Shown one piece after another: positions 10,166-20,550 of a stretch of 64,000 nt of DNA; positions within the stretch are counted from its first letter, which is position 1; the number at the start of each line of letters is the position of its first letter. The stretch comes from Thuidium tamariscinum (taxonomy: Eukaryota; Streptophyta; Bryopsida; Hypnales; Thuidiaceae). Where the stretch lies: positions 18,494,501 through 18,558,500 of the forward strand of contig OX344754.2 in assembly GCA_947034885.2 (NCBI GenBank), written 5' to 3'. The translations under genes were made by a program, and so were the position numbers. The notes under the pieces were generated by a model. That model searched no databases and was not told where the DNA came from. It was given only the letters and a program-made list of their open reading frames with translations.

Positions 10166-12007
10166 TTGAAGGAGACTACTAAGGAGGTCCGGTTCCATGA
10201 GAACCTTCCCACCCGCACCGAGATGGATGAGAACGAGTTCCAATTTGTTCAAAGAGGAACCCCGTTCCACCCAACTAGCCCCCGATTGAGGGCCAAGCCC
10301 CGGAAAGGCTCCAACCCCTCTGCCCCTTATAACTTGTGGGATGATTTGGCCTCTGCAAAGGCAACCATCTCTTTTGGACAGTTAGTAAATGCTGCCCCTG
10401 CCTTGCGGCGCCAGCTGAAGGAAGGGGCCACTATCCCGCGCATCCCACGATTGGTGGGACATATCAGTCAATCAGACCCTCTGCTTGAACCGGAGGCGTT
10501 CCCTATCGACCCCGACCAGCCTAAGGCGCCGGATCCTGATCCCCCCTTAGGACCAAAAGAAGCCCGAGAGGCTTTCGATCCTGTAGAGATCGACGTGGAG
10601 GTGGTCGATAAGATCATCCCCAAAACCCTAGTCGATGATGGGAGTGGGGTCAACATCATGCCCTCTTTCACCATGCACAAGCTAGGTCTAGTCATTACCC
10701 ATCCATCTTTGGTTACGCTCAAGTGTGCGGATCAGAGGTCGGTTAAGACCTTGGGCCGAATCAAGGACCTCCGAGTCCAAACAGGGGGAGTAGATTACCT
10801 GCTTACCTTCGAGGTTTTGCCACTCAAGGAAGAGGCATGCGCGACTTACCCCTTGCTCTTAGGCCGAGGATTCCTCCACCAATGTGGCGGCATCGTTAAT
10901 TGGGCGGAAAAGCGACCCACCTTCACCTATGGTCCAAGGAACGCAAGGACAGTAGTAACCATTGCGTCCACCGTCCCCCCGTTGAGGGCGTTAGGATTGT
11001 CCACAGTCCAGTCCGTCCTGGAGCAACCCCCTTCCAGCCCAAGGCACCTGAAATGCATGGGCTCGGGCCTCTATGGATTTGAAGATGATGGCTCGCTTGA
11101 GCAATGGCTCCACGAGCATCGCTATTCCAGCGACGACGCTTATGTCATCAGCGAGGTTCCGGTGCCCCTCGAAGGTACCATCACTGTAGAAGGCGATGAC
11201 GAGTCTACCGCGGAGTTCGCGCACCGCGCCAGCATCCCCAGGCCGCCTCGCCAACCGCCGCCGCGTTCTTCATACCAGGTAAGGGAATCCAATCCTCCGC
11301 CACCAAGGCCAGCTGCGCAACCCCCGCGAAATCTCCATCGACCAGCCCCTCCACCAGGGAGGCGCTCGCCTGTCGCCGCCACGCCCCGGCCAGTTCTTCC
11401 ACCTCCCCGATGTGCGAAGTGCAGCATCTACTGGCACGTCGAGCCGCCAACAGGCCGAGTGCATCCGCCATCCAGACCGCCAACTCCAAGGGGACAAGCC
11501 CCCGAGGTCCGCCCGTCTCCGATCGCAGGGCCGCCTCCTTCTGTAACAGATCCCAAAGGTAAAAGGGCAGCACGACGCCGCGAAGAGCAGAGTAGTAGGG
11601 GCCCTTACACCAGAGTCCCAACCAACCCTCTAACGGAAAGTTCTCCGATAGGAGAACAATCCCCGGTGCTTGCAACGCAGAACTTGACAGGGGCATTTAT
11701 GAGCGGCTCCATCCGACGGGGCAAGTCAGCCACTTCGAAGGATGAAGAAGACATAACCCTCACCCTCGTGGAACCGGGAGACTGGCCCCCCAAGGTTACT
11801 CCATTCGAGGAGCGTAACGCACCAGAGGCGTGGCGTCAGTTAAGACGCACTGTCAAGAAGGAAGGGGAGACATCCGCCACGGCCACGGTAGAGGCCGTGC
11901 CGCCACCAGTTCCCAAGGTAGACCCTCAATCTCCAAAACAGGTATTTAAAGTCTTCTCCATGACTTCCTTCTTGGGCACGCTATACCAATGGTGTCAGGT
12001 CCTCTAA
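10166..12007 (+). CDS. Element P retropepsin-like aspartic protease with long Pro-rich C-terminus
   Basis: The 613-codon frame opens on TTG and is probably reached from Gag by frameshift. Residues about 140-260 form the protease: 'KTLVDDGSGVNIMP' carries the flap-preceding D-x-G-S active-site signature in the DDGS form, and 'YPLLLGRGFLHQCGGIVNW' matches the second conserved hydrophobic-Gly block of Ty3 proteases. The conserved block 'GSGLYGFEDDGSLEQWLHEH' after it is shared with element M ('GPGLYDYVDDGTF'). The last 300 residues are Pro-rich and disordered with a CxxC pair ('CAKCSIYWH'). The frame then stops. No YxDD reverse transcriptase, RNase H or HHCC/DDE integrase follows in this or any other frame. 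Confidence 0.8.
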   Translation: MKETTKEVRFHENLPTRTEMDENEFQFVQRGTPFHPTSPRLRAKPRKGSNPSAPYNLWDDLASAKATISFGQLVNAAPALRRQLKEGATIPRIPRLVGHISQSDPLLEPEAFPIDPDQPKAPDPDPPLGPKEAREAFDPVEIDVEVVDKIIPKTLVDDGSGVNIMPSFTMHKLGLVITHPSLVTLKCADQRSVKTLGRIKDLRVQTGGVDYLLTFEVLPLKEEACATYPLLLGRGFLHQCGGIVNWAEKRPTFTYGPRNARTVVTIASTVPPLRALGLSTVQSVLEQPPSSPRHLKCMGSGLYGFEDDGSLEQWLHEHRYSSDDAYVISEVPVPLEGTITVEGDDESTAEFAHRASIPRPPRQPPPRSSYQVRESNPPPPRPAAQPPRNLHRPAPPPGRRSPVAATPRPVLPPPRCAKCSIYWHVEPPTGRVHPPSRPPTPRGQAPEVRPSPIAGPPPSVTDPKGKRAARRREEQSSRGPYTRVPTNPLTESSPIGEQSPVLATQNLTGAFMSGSIRRGKSATSKDEEDITLTLVEPGDWPPKVTPFEERNAPEAWRQLRRTVKKEGETSATATVEAVPPPVPKVDPQSPKQVFKVFSMTSFLGTLYQWCQVL

Positions 12008-12464
12008 ACAGGATTAGCCGGTTCTTTAGCCTAAGTAGATAAGATTAGACCTGATGCTCCGAAATCTGATTATCGCATAATGGTGCTCTGATGATGAGTC
12101 TAGACATGTTGATGATGGTGCGTTGCATGCCAGAATTGTGAAATCTAATTTAGTCCAGTTAGGCGAAGGGTAAAAGCCATTGATAGGCCTCCGAACAAAA
12201 AAAGTAGCTAACCATAATTAAATGAGAAGAGTCCATTAATGTGGTAGCTCAGAGAAAATGCGCGAAGAACATCTTAAAAAATGTAATCTTCCTAAAAACA
12301 TCATAAAAAATAGAAAATCGCAAAAAATACAAAAGAACTTCGAAAATTAAAAATCTAAAAATTAACAAAAAACTAAAATGGAACTATGTGACCCATGTTA
12401 CTTGACCTTGTTCGTTTAGATGCTTGACCCTAGATCTTGGTTGTTAGTCTCTTGAAGAAAGAGC

Positions 12465-12945
12465 TAACGTAAAATTGGCAGGTAGCTCACATGGTGCGGC
12501 TGCAGGCTTCCAAATCCCGGGTTGTTACCCCCCTAGAATTTAGGGCTAATGTAAAACTGGCCGGTAGGCTTCCCGACTCAGTTACTTGAAGCGTTAGTGG
12601 TTATTACCACCCTAGAATTTAGGGCTAATGTAAAACTGGCCAGTAGGCTTCCACCCCCACGGTTACTTGGTTATCAAACACCCCTCTTTGGATCCTAGTT
12701 AACCGAATCAGAGTCACTTGGTTGTTATTTCTAGATCATGCTTGAGTGGTTTACATCTAACGTAAAATGAAAGGCCCTTGGGGTCAACCAACACTTAGAA
12801 TAGATTAACTGGACAGGTCAGAAGCCTGATCCACTTCTTTAACTAAGTGCTACTCGGTTGTAAATGCTTATGCCAATCCCCCAACAGAAAATTTGCTGGG
12901 ATGGCTACATTAACGTAAAAAGAAAGGCCCTTGGGGTCAGCCAAC
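12465..12945 (+). repeat. Five reiterated TAAYGTAAAA motifs
   Basis: TAACGTAAAA or TAATGTAAAA starts at 12465, 12547, 12626, 12758 and 12911. The first three are followed by TGGCNGGTAG-like DNA, and the last two by a longer conserved GAAAGGCCCTTGGGGTC. The second and third lie in a direct repeat that starts CTAGAATTTAGGGC. Related sites occur in element M on the minus strand at 21049-21058 and 21359-21368. Confidence 0.7.
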
Positions 12946-13129
12946 GTGTCACAATGATTTAGTTGCGAATCTTCTTAGGAGGGCAGGCTGGGACATGACG
13001 TGGCAGACCCACGCTGTACCCACCACTGTCAGGGGATAGCGTCTAGAGGAAGCAAGAAGCACCTCTGTTAGATTAGAAATCCACGGACAACCGATGGCCC
13101 TCAGAATAGATGTGTGGGAGCTGAAAGGA

Positions 13130-13470
13130 CGGCTACGGGGAGTGTGGTAAAACTAGTAGCCTGAATATATGCCGAGAGAGCTGAAAAGACACTAGTCTAG
13201 AGTAGGATTGAAAAGACCACTAGTGAGCGTAATAGATGCCGAGAGAGCTGAAAGGGCATTGGTTTAGCTTAGGATTGAAAAGCCCACTAGTGAACGTAAT
13301 AGATGCCGAAAGAGCTGAAAGGGCGCTAGTGGCGCCAGCGATCGTAATAGACGCCGAAGAGGCTGAAAGGGCGCTGGTTTAGGTTAGGTCGGAAGTCCAC
13401 TAGTGAGCGTAATAGATGCCGAAAGAACTGAAAAGGCATTAGTGGTGCCTGTCACCGTGATAGATACCCC
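13130..13470 (+). repeat. Degenerate tandem array, unit about 65 bp
   Basis: About five units share GTAATAGATGCCGAGAGAGC, followed by TGAAAGGGC and then ACTAGTG. They vary by substitutions and small indels. The array lies between the protease and ORF3 of element P. Element M has an unrelated tandem array in its own spacer (20595-20810). Confidence 0.65.
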
Positions 13471-14145
13471 TGGGCCGAACAGGCACTGGAGGGTTCTAAC
13501 TTCTTCATTACGAAACTAGATTGTCATCAATGCGTCGGTCTGACACCGCCGTAGAGAGCAGCTAGTCAATGCTCTTGTGCCATGTCCTCATGGCCTGGTA
13601 TAAGAACACGGGAAAAAAACCCGGTTCTGTGTGCTAGGTATGTTGTGTGCAGGTATGGGAGGTTAGCGCATGGACCAGGGATGGCATCACCCCCTTGTGG
13701 TCATGCCGGTTGGTTTCTTTGGCGTTACGCTTCGGTGCATAGAAAAGAGGAGTTTCACTAACTTCCTCCTCACTCACTTTGGGTTACCTTTTCTTGTGCG
13801 TGTTCTACAACATCCGTGGCCGGTGTTTGTTCCAGTAGTCAATTATGGTGATACTTGGGAGTGTTTCATCTATATCTTGATCTAGTTGAGTGAGCTGTGA
13901 TGTCACTGTGAAGTTCTTTTCCCCTTCTCTACCGTGCTCTTCTATTTCTTCAGTTCTACCTTCCCCGGTTTCTTCTCTCCACTCCATCTCCCTTCTCTCC
14001 CTTTTGCAGTAAATCCCTCTTCACCTTCTTCTTAGTGCCAGCACCTCAGGGGAGGATAGTTAGTAAACAACCGTTGTTATTTCAAGATCGGGGGAGATGG
14101 AGTAATGGCGCACTCTATGAGATAGTGGGAGTAGTATAGAGTAGA

Positions 14146-14742
14146 TTGTCATGCCCCACCAACGCGGCCATGTCCTATCATCACCCCCTTCAGTGGCCAC
14201 CTTATTCGGAAGAACTACCTTCGGGACCATCTTCGTCGCCTTTGCCATCATCTTACTCATTGCCTATTTGTGCAATGCCTATTGCACCAACGAGCGGGGG
14301 AGCCAACGCGGCACCATTGGAGGCAACTCCACTGAACGCCACGGAGGGGCCCCTCACCCAGCGCCAGGAGAGGTCCGTGTCTCCCGACGGCATCGGTCTG
14401 CCGCCACCGCCAGGAGTTGTGAATCTAGTAGCAGGACAGCCGACGCTGGGCACTCGCAAGAGGCGGCGTGCTAAGGCAGGGCAGTGGCCGCCTGGTCTTC
14501 CCCTAGGACCATGTCGCGCCATTGCGGAGGAGCGATCGCCTTGGCCCTCCGGGCCCAAGACTTATCTACTCCTCTTGGAAAAGTACGAAACCTCCAACCC
14601 TGCTGACGACCTCGTTGTTGAAGGTCGCTTCACCACCAATGAAACCACCTCTCAAGTCAGCCGGAGCATCATGGACGGAGGTCACGTACTCGTGCTGCGA
14701 GGCCCAAGGCTCGAACCACTCACACAAGGGCAGTCCGCGTAG
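14146..14742 (+). CDS. Element P ORF3, conserved unknown protein downstream of the protease
   Basis: The frame opens at TTG 14146; the first ATG in frame is 14170. It ends at TAG 14740, but homology to the element M copy continues past the stop in frame for about 16 codons ('YILDVVRQLVTFLEV'), so this TAG is a broken codon. The N-terminal half is Pro/Ser-rich linker. The C-terminal 80 residues form a conserved domain: 'PKTYLLLLEKYETSNPADDL' aligns with 'ARSLLIYLENYEILQPGNDV', and 'IMDGGHVLVLRGP' with 'MVEGGHEFTIRGP'. I recognise no family. Conservation in two diverged copies, in order Gag-protease-ORF3, argues that it is a real element gene. It lies about 2.1 kb after the protease stop. Confidence 0.6.
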   Translation: MSCPTNAAMSYHHPLQWPPYSEELPSGPSSSPLPSSYSLPICAMPIAPTSGGANAAPLEATPLNATEGPLTQRQERSVSPDGIGLPPPPGVVNLVAGQPTLGTRKRRRAKAGQWPPGLPLGPCRAIAEERSPWPSGPKTYLLLLEKYETSNPADDLVVEGRFTTNETTSQVSRSIMDGGHVLVLRGPRLEPLTQGQSA

Positions 14743-14958
14743 TACATCCTCGACGTGGTACGCCAACTTGTGACATTCCTTGAAGTCTAAGTTGGCTACC
14801 ACCGCCGACTTGCCTCCCTATCATTCTTTGAATGATAGAGAAGCATGCAGCCTTGTACATAGCTATTTTTTTTTTAAATTAAAAATTATAAAAATTATTA
14901 AAAAAAAAAATGGGTAGCGGTTTTTAGGCCATTACCATGAAAGGGAGGACGTCCCCGG

Positions 14959-15037
14959 TCGCGGCAGTCTAGTGGCCTGTGACATCGGCAGTCCCTTCAC
15001 CACTCCGGCGGCGAGGGTTCGAACTTTGGACTGTCGC
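14959..15037 (+). other. tRNA-like block (possible SINE head or tRNA relic)
   Basis: CAGTCTAGTGGCCTGTGAC resembles an internal A box and GAGGGTTCGAAC, about 45 bp on, resembles a B box. The spacing suits polymerase III promoters of tRNAs or tRNA-derived SINEs. The T-stem and acceptor stem do not pair properly, so it is not a working tRNA gene. Confidence 0.3.
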
Positions 15038-15228
15038 TAGGGCGCCCCCACCTTGAGCTAGTGATAAGGCAAGAAAGCCGCTGACTTCCGCGGCCGGAGA
15101 CTCTTTTGCCATGGAGCTCCTGAGCATTGAGGTCTAACTACCTACTCCCTTCTCCCTAGTTCTTTCAGTCCTTTCTATCAGTCCAGTCCGTCTGTCTTGT
15201 CTTTCTTTTTCTCCTTTTCTAAATCTCT

Positions 15229-15455
15229 TTAGTCCGAACTCACTCCGTTGAGGGAAGAAGGATGGGTTTTTATACCTTTTTTATCTATAGGTCCAAACCA
15301 ATTCCGTTTGGGGAGGACAGGGATTTCTCTTTTACCTCTTTTTCTATCTCTCTCTTTTCTAATTCCAAACTCACTCCGTTGAGGGAGGAAGGATGGGTTT
15401 TTATGTTTTTTGTCTATAGGTCTGAACCAACTCCATTTGGGGAAGACATGGGGAA
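15229..15455 (+). repeat. Two-copy direct repeat, about 125-bp period
   Basis: Both copies contain AACTCACTCCGTTGAGGG, then AAGGATGGGTTTTTAT, then a CTATAGGTC(C/T)(A/G)AACCAA block and TTTGGGGA(G/A)GACA. A pyrimidine-rich tract precedes each copy. The repeat is inside element P just upstream of the 3' LTR. Confidence 0.65.
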
Positions 15456-17442
15456 AAACAAGAAAATGAAAAGATTAGAATAAATAGGAATGAACCAAGT
15501 CTACGTCAGTAGCTAACTCTGTGGCTTTAAAGTGTCCACATGATGAGATGTCCTAGCGTCACGAATGATAGGTTCAGCTCACATGGTTACATCCACCTGA
15601 TGGTACGATCTGACCACAAAATGACAGTGACAGGACAACGTCACATGATGGTGTACCTGATAAAAGCAAGAGGGGGGTTGTAGTCAGGCATCCCTCGAGG
15701 TACACACTGGTGTGTCTAGCAGCTACTTCATCGCCATGACGGGGCCCAGCCGCCCCAGGGCATGATGACACGTGAGCTAAGCACACTCTTGGATTATTCG
15801 CTTATCATCAGGGCAAGAAACCCACTGCCTGATGACTCAATACTGTGACTAAGGCTGCCGATATCAGGGACAGACCAGCCGAGAGATAGGTAGGTCGATA
15901 GCATACCTGTGGTATCAGGGGTCCATGGTGCTGCAGCACCTCCATTTGCATGTAGAATTCTGCAGAATAGTCGCCTTCCAGAGAAAATTTGACCGTATGC
16001 CCTTGAGGGAAGACAGCAAGAGTGGGTCCTCCGCAGATGGCCGCCATATGTGAGTCCCCGATTTGTCACCGAGGACTCACGGGTTCTTTTTTCGAATTTA
16101 TACATAAACTAAGGCGTATTTAGGCTCATAACACCCACAAAAGGGCATTAAACCTATATTGGCATTACACATACCAATGTGCCATTTGGTCATTAGGTGG
16201 GATTTAGGATAGTTTACATCCAAAACGGGCCTAGTCTTAGCTAAATAGACGCCAAATTGATAGAGACATGCAGGATTAGGCTAAGAAGCCTAAAAAGGCC
16301 CTGCCTAGGCTAGGAAGTCCTCATAGGGGAATCTAGGAGGAATCCCCCACTCCCCATAGCATCGAAGAGAATACGGATAAAACATTAACCTTGAAATGCA
16401 AGTACCGGGCAGTTTCCTAATTCTAGGAGCACACAAGGGGGATGCAGATTTGCATCCAAGCGGGGGGATCCTATGGGTGGTCCCCTCTAAAGTTTGGGAA
16501 TTTCCCAACATTGTTTGGATATTTTCCAGACGGTCAACCGCGGTGGACTTTGGGTGGGAATTCGAAAGAATATCCCAAAGTGCGATAAAATCCCACTAAA
16601 AATCCGGCGAGGCGGTCTCACACCAACGGAGCGCTTCCCCAAGTTTCAAGACAAAACGATAGTCAGAAGCTCCCGAGTCGGCGACATTCCTCCCCAACTG
16701 ACAAATTAAATGACGAAAGCGGCAGTTGACCGGCGTACCGGGGCCATACGATATCGGAACGGAGCCTATCTTGGGTCTATTCCTACCCCCTCCCATCTAC
16801 TTGGAAGATTGGTGAAGGTTTGGGGTCCAAAATTGCTAAACTCCAAAAGTTGGGAATTTATCCTAACTTGGATCCCAGCTTACGCTAAGATTCCTCGAGA
16901 ATTTGGACATAGTTTAAGGGGTGACGGGTTCTTCTTAGACTAATTATGGCCTTCCGGAGCCAATGGCGCAATCCGTTTGCCATTTGGAGCTAAACTCCAA
17001 AAGTTAGCCTTTTGGGGACAGCACATGGAGAAGAAATGGGGGTTTTAGGCCCCCCAATGCATTTTTGGGGAGTTTAGGCCCCATTAGCCGTGGGGAACGC
17101 GTAGGGAACGTGTGGGGAACTTCGGGCACATGTGGGAGCAAGTACCACCTCAAAAAGTTAGTGGAGGTGGCTCATGTGCTTTGGTGTAAGTAATTTCAAA
17201 TTAAGTAGGTGGGAACACATGGGAACTTCTCCCATGTGAGAACTTGTAGATTTTGGGGAAGGTAAATTAGACGATTTTGCAAGTTCTTGTAGGGTTAGGT
17301 AAGATTTGAATTTCCCAATTCAAATTGTGTAGATTTTAGGTGGATAATTAGATTTGGGAGGGGTAAACATGTACGGACCTCCTAATTTCCCTCATCTAGT
17401 TATTCTTAGTAGATTAAGGGGGGGGTGTTGCTCCCTTTTGGG

Positions 17443-17450
17443 TATAAAAG
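17443..17450 (+). promoter_or_regulatory. LTR-C TATA box
   Basis: TATAAAAG lies in GGGTATAAAAGGGGCGGC, about 1.4 kb into the LTR. The equivalent boxes are at 28197-28204 (-) in the solo LTR and 33679-33686 (-) in LTR-B, so it is a conserved LTR promoter. Confidence 0.65.
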
Positions 17451-17786
17451 GGGCGGCATTCTCCTCTCATTCTCTCTCTTTTCTCACTCCTACCCATTTA
17501 AGGGAGGAGGACTATTGGGCCCGGGTTATGCCGGAATTCCTTTGGCTTTTGATGCCAAGGGAGCCTTTGATGGTCTTTTGGGGTTTTTACACCCTTTGGT
17601 AAGTGTGGATTTTTACTTGGGGACTTGAGACCCCCCAAGTGGTGGAACTTGTTGCAATCTAAGCTTGATTACTCATTGTATTGTATACTATTGAGAGTTG
17701 TTGTGGGAGAGTATTGTGAGGAACCGAGGGGTAACTTGGGAGGTGACTTCGAGCGTATGTTTGCACTTTGTACTACTCTCTTCTCC

Positions 17787-18035
17787 CTCTTCTCTTAGTC
17801 ACGGGGTTAACTTAGTCCCATAGGGGACGGCGAAGCTTTAAACTATAGGACTAGATAGGTTGTGTGGACACTCTCTTCTCCCTCTTCTCTTAGTCACGGT
17901 ATTTAATTAGGTCCCATAGGGACGGCGAAGCTTTGAACCCCCTAAGGGTCAAAGCAATTAAACTTTTCCCTCTCCCTCTTCTTTTCTTCACGATATTTAA
18001 TTAGGTCCCGTAGGGACGGCGAAGCTTTGAACCCC
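17787..18035 (+). repeat. Three tandem copies of the GGCGAAGCTTTRAAC block in LTR-C
   Basis: Units of about 90-100 bp contain CTCCCTCTTCT, then TTCACG or AGTCACGG, GGTCCCATAGGGACGGCG and AAGCTTTGAACC. The other two LTRs each carry only one copy, before ...CCCAC, so LTR-C has expanded this part of its transcribed region. Confidence 0.65.
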
Positions 18036-18159
18036 TCAAGGGTTAAAAGCTTTGTGGTGTGAGTAAGACGTCAAAAATTAGAGAGATATTGGTAGGAGAA
18101 GTCTAGTAAAAAAGCAAGAACAAGGAAAGAACCCTCCCGGCCCAAACCAGCCCGCCGCA

Positions 18160-18640
18160 GTCCCTGGACAGCCCCCCAGTCCGCGGAGCCCGGCCGGGGT
18201 CAGCCCACCCGAAGGGCGCCACGTGGCAGTCTCGGACCCCTGGCTTATTTGTACTCGATTTTACCGGCGCGCTGCCGTTGACACCAAATCCGGCGTCCTT
18301 TCTTCATTTCGAGTTATTGTTTAGGATAGGGTTTTCTTTTTGTACTGTTCATCTACAGTAAAGCCCTCTGTGGCCTCCCACCAGAGGCCAATATTAGGAG
18401 GGAGCCACGAACACTGGTGAGCCAGAGCGGGAAGCTGGCGATAAATCGCCAGAAAAAAAAATCCTGGTTTAGGATTGAGAGCCTATTTTGTGCATTGAAG
18501 TCGTCACCGCGTTCGCCACGTCACCGCGCCACGTCGCCTGCGCAGTCAGCAGCTGCAGGGGTCGGACGAACCGGGAGGCGCCACGTGGGTTTCTCGGAAC
18601 ATGGTCTTATTTGTACTCATTTCAGTTGGCACAGTGCCTT
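18160..18640 (+). repeat. Diverged GC-rich direct repeat in LTR-C
   Basis: Two blocks about 360 bp apart share GGCGCCACGTGG, TCTCGGA and CTTATTTGTACTC. Each includes a CACGTG core. The corresponding part of the other two LTRs is also GC-rich but of unrelated sequence. Confidence 0.5.
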
Positions 18641-18736
18641 TGAGCCTAACCATAGACTCTGTTTTCTGTTTGGACTCATAGTATAGGACTGATGTGATGT
18701 TTTGATTGCTGGCCGATTGCAAACTCTTAGAATAGA

Positions 18737-18831
18737 GGATAGAAATTAGGTAGTTAGGGGAAAATATAGAAATTAGGTAGTCTAGGGGGAAATATAGAAA
18801 TTAGGTAGTTGAGGGGATAACATAGAAACTA
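18737..18831 (+). repeat. Three tandem copies of TAGAAATTAGGTAGT
   Basis: Units of about 37 bp read TATAGAAATTAGGTAGTT plus a short AGGGG tail, inside LTR-C. Confidence 0.7.
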
Positions 18832-19079
18832 GTTGAGCTAGGAAGCCATTGCAAAAAAGACCTAATTGTAAGGAGCACCCAGAAAGGGATAATTAAAAGA
18901 GCCGGGACCAAGACATGGCAATGATGGATGTGGCGTGGAGTGGAGAGAACCGGATCCACAGAAGGAGGTAGGCCTCTAAAACTCTCTTTTGATTTAATTT
19001 ATTAATGCAATTAGGAATTAATTAGTAGGAAAGGATTAGCAACCCCGGTGAGGTTAAGGTCCGGTAATTAGCAAATACA

Positions 19080-19640
19080 AATAGGGAGACAACCACAACT
19101 AGAATAGAAATAAGAAGAATGAATACGCAAACATAGAATAGAATACGGAGAAGTAAAATAGAAGGAACAAGGACAAATACGTAAAGTAGGACGAAAGAAT
19201 ACAAATATGTAGAATAGATTAAAACCAAGACGAATACGTAGAGTAGACTAAGACAAAGACAAATACGTAGAAGTAGATTAAGATAAATACAAATATGTAG
19301 AATAGGATAAAAATACAAGAACGTAGAGTAGGCCCAAACAAATACAAAGACGTAGTGTAGATTAAAAGAGTACCAATACGTAGAGGTAGACTAGACAAAT
19401 ACCAAGACGTAGAAGTAGGTTAAGATAAATACCAATACGTAGAAGAGGAGAATGAAACACATAAGGTAAGAAAGCAACTAGAAGTAGGACAAGAGAACAA
19501 AACATAGAAGTAGAATAGGAAAATGAAACACATAAAGTAAAGAAGTAGTTAGAAGTAGGGCAAGAGAACAAAACACATAAGGTAAGAAAGCAACTAGAAG
19601 TAGGACAAGAGAACAAAACAAGTACACACCTAGGGTAATT
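19080..19640 (+). repeat. Degenerate minisatellite in LTR-C
   Basis: About 18-20 imperfect units of roughly 28-30 bp follow the pattern ACAAATACGTAGAAGTAGA plus TTAAGATA. The last units drift to a GAGAACAAAACA form. ORFs read through it on the minus strand are repeat artefacts. Confidence 0.65.
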
Positions 19641-19866
19641 AGGGTAGCAAAAGATCCATTGCTTGGAAGGCACAATGGGTTTGACGCTTAGACACCCGTA
19701 GGAGTAGATTGGTAAACAAGAGCCTGGTTGTGATCACTTAATTCCAAAGGTGGGAATGAAGCGCCCACAGCCTCCGACGGCTCGGAGACGTCCGTTGTCT
19801 CGCCGGGGCGGTATAAATACCCTTCTGCCACTGTGCGGTGATCACTGTACTTGCACAAAACAACCG

Positions 19867-20550
19867 CTAACCTATCCCAAGAAAAGAAGTGAGCTGCCCC
19901 ATCACTTCTAAAACGTAGGCAGGCCAACGGCTACGAGGAAGAATGCGAAGAGGGCCACGGATTGTGAATTCGTGTCCGCCTTCCACCATCCTTCGGTTGA
20001 TGTTGATGACTTCAGCGAGATTTGCAAACTGGCCTTCCAACATGACGTCGTTGCCCGGTTGCAAAATCTCATAATTCTCCAAATAGATCAATAGTGATCT
20101 GGCTCTTGGCGGCCAAGGGCCTAAATCCTCCTGTACTGAAGGGATTCTCTCCAACGGTTGCTCACGGCCGAGTTGTTCTTCCTCATCCCGCGGTCGTCTT
20201 CAAGTGTTTGGTAACTGAGATAGCTGTATTGAGTCATCTGGTGTTTGTGACATTTCTTGCAAAGTTAGATGGTCCGTGGGCTCTTGCATAAGCTCCTCCG
20301 TGACTGGTAACGGTGGTGAGTTGATAGTGTCGGTTCCTACTACTACTGGTGATGAAAACGATGTTGGTGTTGGTTCTTCCAATCTGGATTCATCCGTGGG
20401 CGTTGATATGGATTCTTCCGGGGGCTGTACTGGCTTTGTTGGGATCTCCAAGGGCTCGGACTCTCGCTCTGCCATGGTTTCCACTCTCGGCTCCTCCGGG
20501 TTCTCTATCATTGAACTAAGCAAATAAGTAGGCATTTCTTTGCCCATCAA
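19867..20550 (-). pseudogene. Element M ORF3, conserved unknown protein
   Basis: The frame runs from ATG 20550 to a stop at 19867-19869 with one internal TGA at 20200-20202. The first 110 residues are Pro/Glu/Thr/Ser-rich linker. After the TGA the frame continues as 'RRPRDEEEQLGREQPLERIP' into the conserved domain ('LLIYLENYEILQPGNDVMLE', 'RRMVEGGHEFTIRGP', 'YVLEVMGQLTSFLG'). The domain aligns end to end with the element P copy and lacks its late TAG. The two copies are broken at different sites, so an ancestor was probably intact across the domain. No known family is recognised. It lies about 1.9 kb after the protease stop of the same element. Confidence 0.6.

Larger units (their letters stand above)
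12008..14145 (+). other. Repeat-rich spacer between protease and ORF3 of element P
   Basis: There is no convincing gene. The spacer holds five TAAYGTAAAA motifs (12465-12920) and a tandem array (13130-13470). Minor ORFs (for example 13670-13885) are short and featureless. Element M has a spacer of similar length (about 1.9 kb) in the same place, containing related TAGCGTAAAA motifs. Confidence 0.6.
14790..16048 (+). other. Untranslated 3' internal region of element P
   Basis: It holds an A/T-rich tract (14865-14910), a tRNA-like block, a two-copy direct repeat and no gene. The 40 bases before the LTR include a purine-rich stretch (about 16003-16026), but it does not abut the LTR, so I cannot call a clean polypurine tract. 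Confidence 0.45.
16049..19769 (+). repeat. 3' LTR of element P (LTR-C, 3721 bp)
   Basis: It starts TGTGAGTCCCCGATTTGTCA and ends GAATGAAGCGCCCACA. Both ends match the solo LTR at 25195-29307 on the opposite strand (ends GAATAAAGCGCCCACA; start TGTGAGCCCCGTCTTTGTCA) and, less closely, the LTR at 31500-35249. Other shared landmarks in the same order are CTTAGACTAATT...AATGGCGC...CCGTTTG, a TATA box and GGCGAAGCTTTGAACC. It abuts internal DNA of element M at 19770, so element P appears to lie inside element M. The left flank (CCATA) and right flank (GCCTC) differ, as expected for a 3' LTR. Confidence 0.82.

Noticed and set aside
10468-11696. Several antisense ORFs opposite the protease region
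   Set aside because: Mirror frames of a GC-rich Pro-rich coding region, with no motifs and no counterpart in element M.
12008-14145. Search for reverse transcriptase or integrase remains after the protease
   Set aside because: No frame shows YxDD-like, RNase H or zinc-integrase motifs; the DNA is repeats.
18405-18440. CTGGTGAGCCAGAGCGGGAA as a tRNA-Met-type primer-binding site, which would end an LTR at 18413
   Set aside because: Alignment of LTR ends shows LTR-C continues to 19769 (GCGCCCACA), so this is internal LTR sequence.
19022-19675. Hydrophobic minus-strand ORFs that look like membrane proteins
   Set aside because: They are translations of a degenerate minisatellite inside LTR-C.
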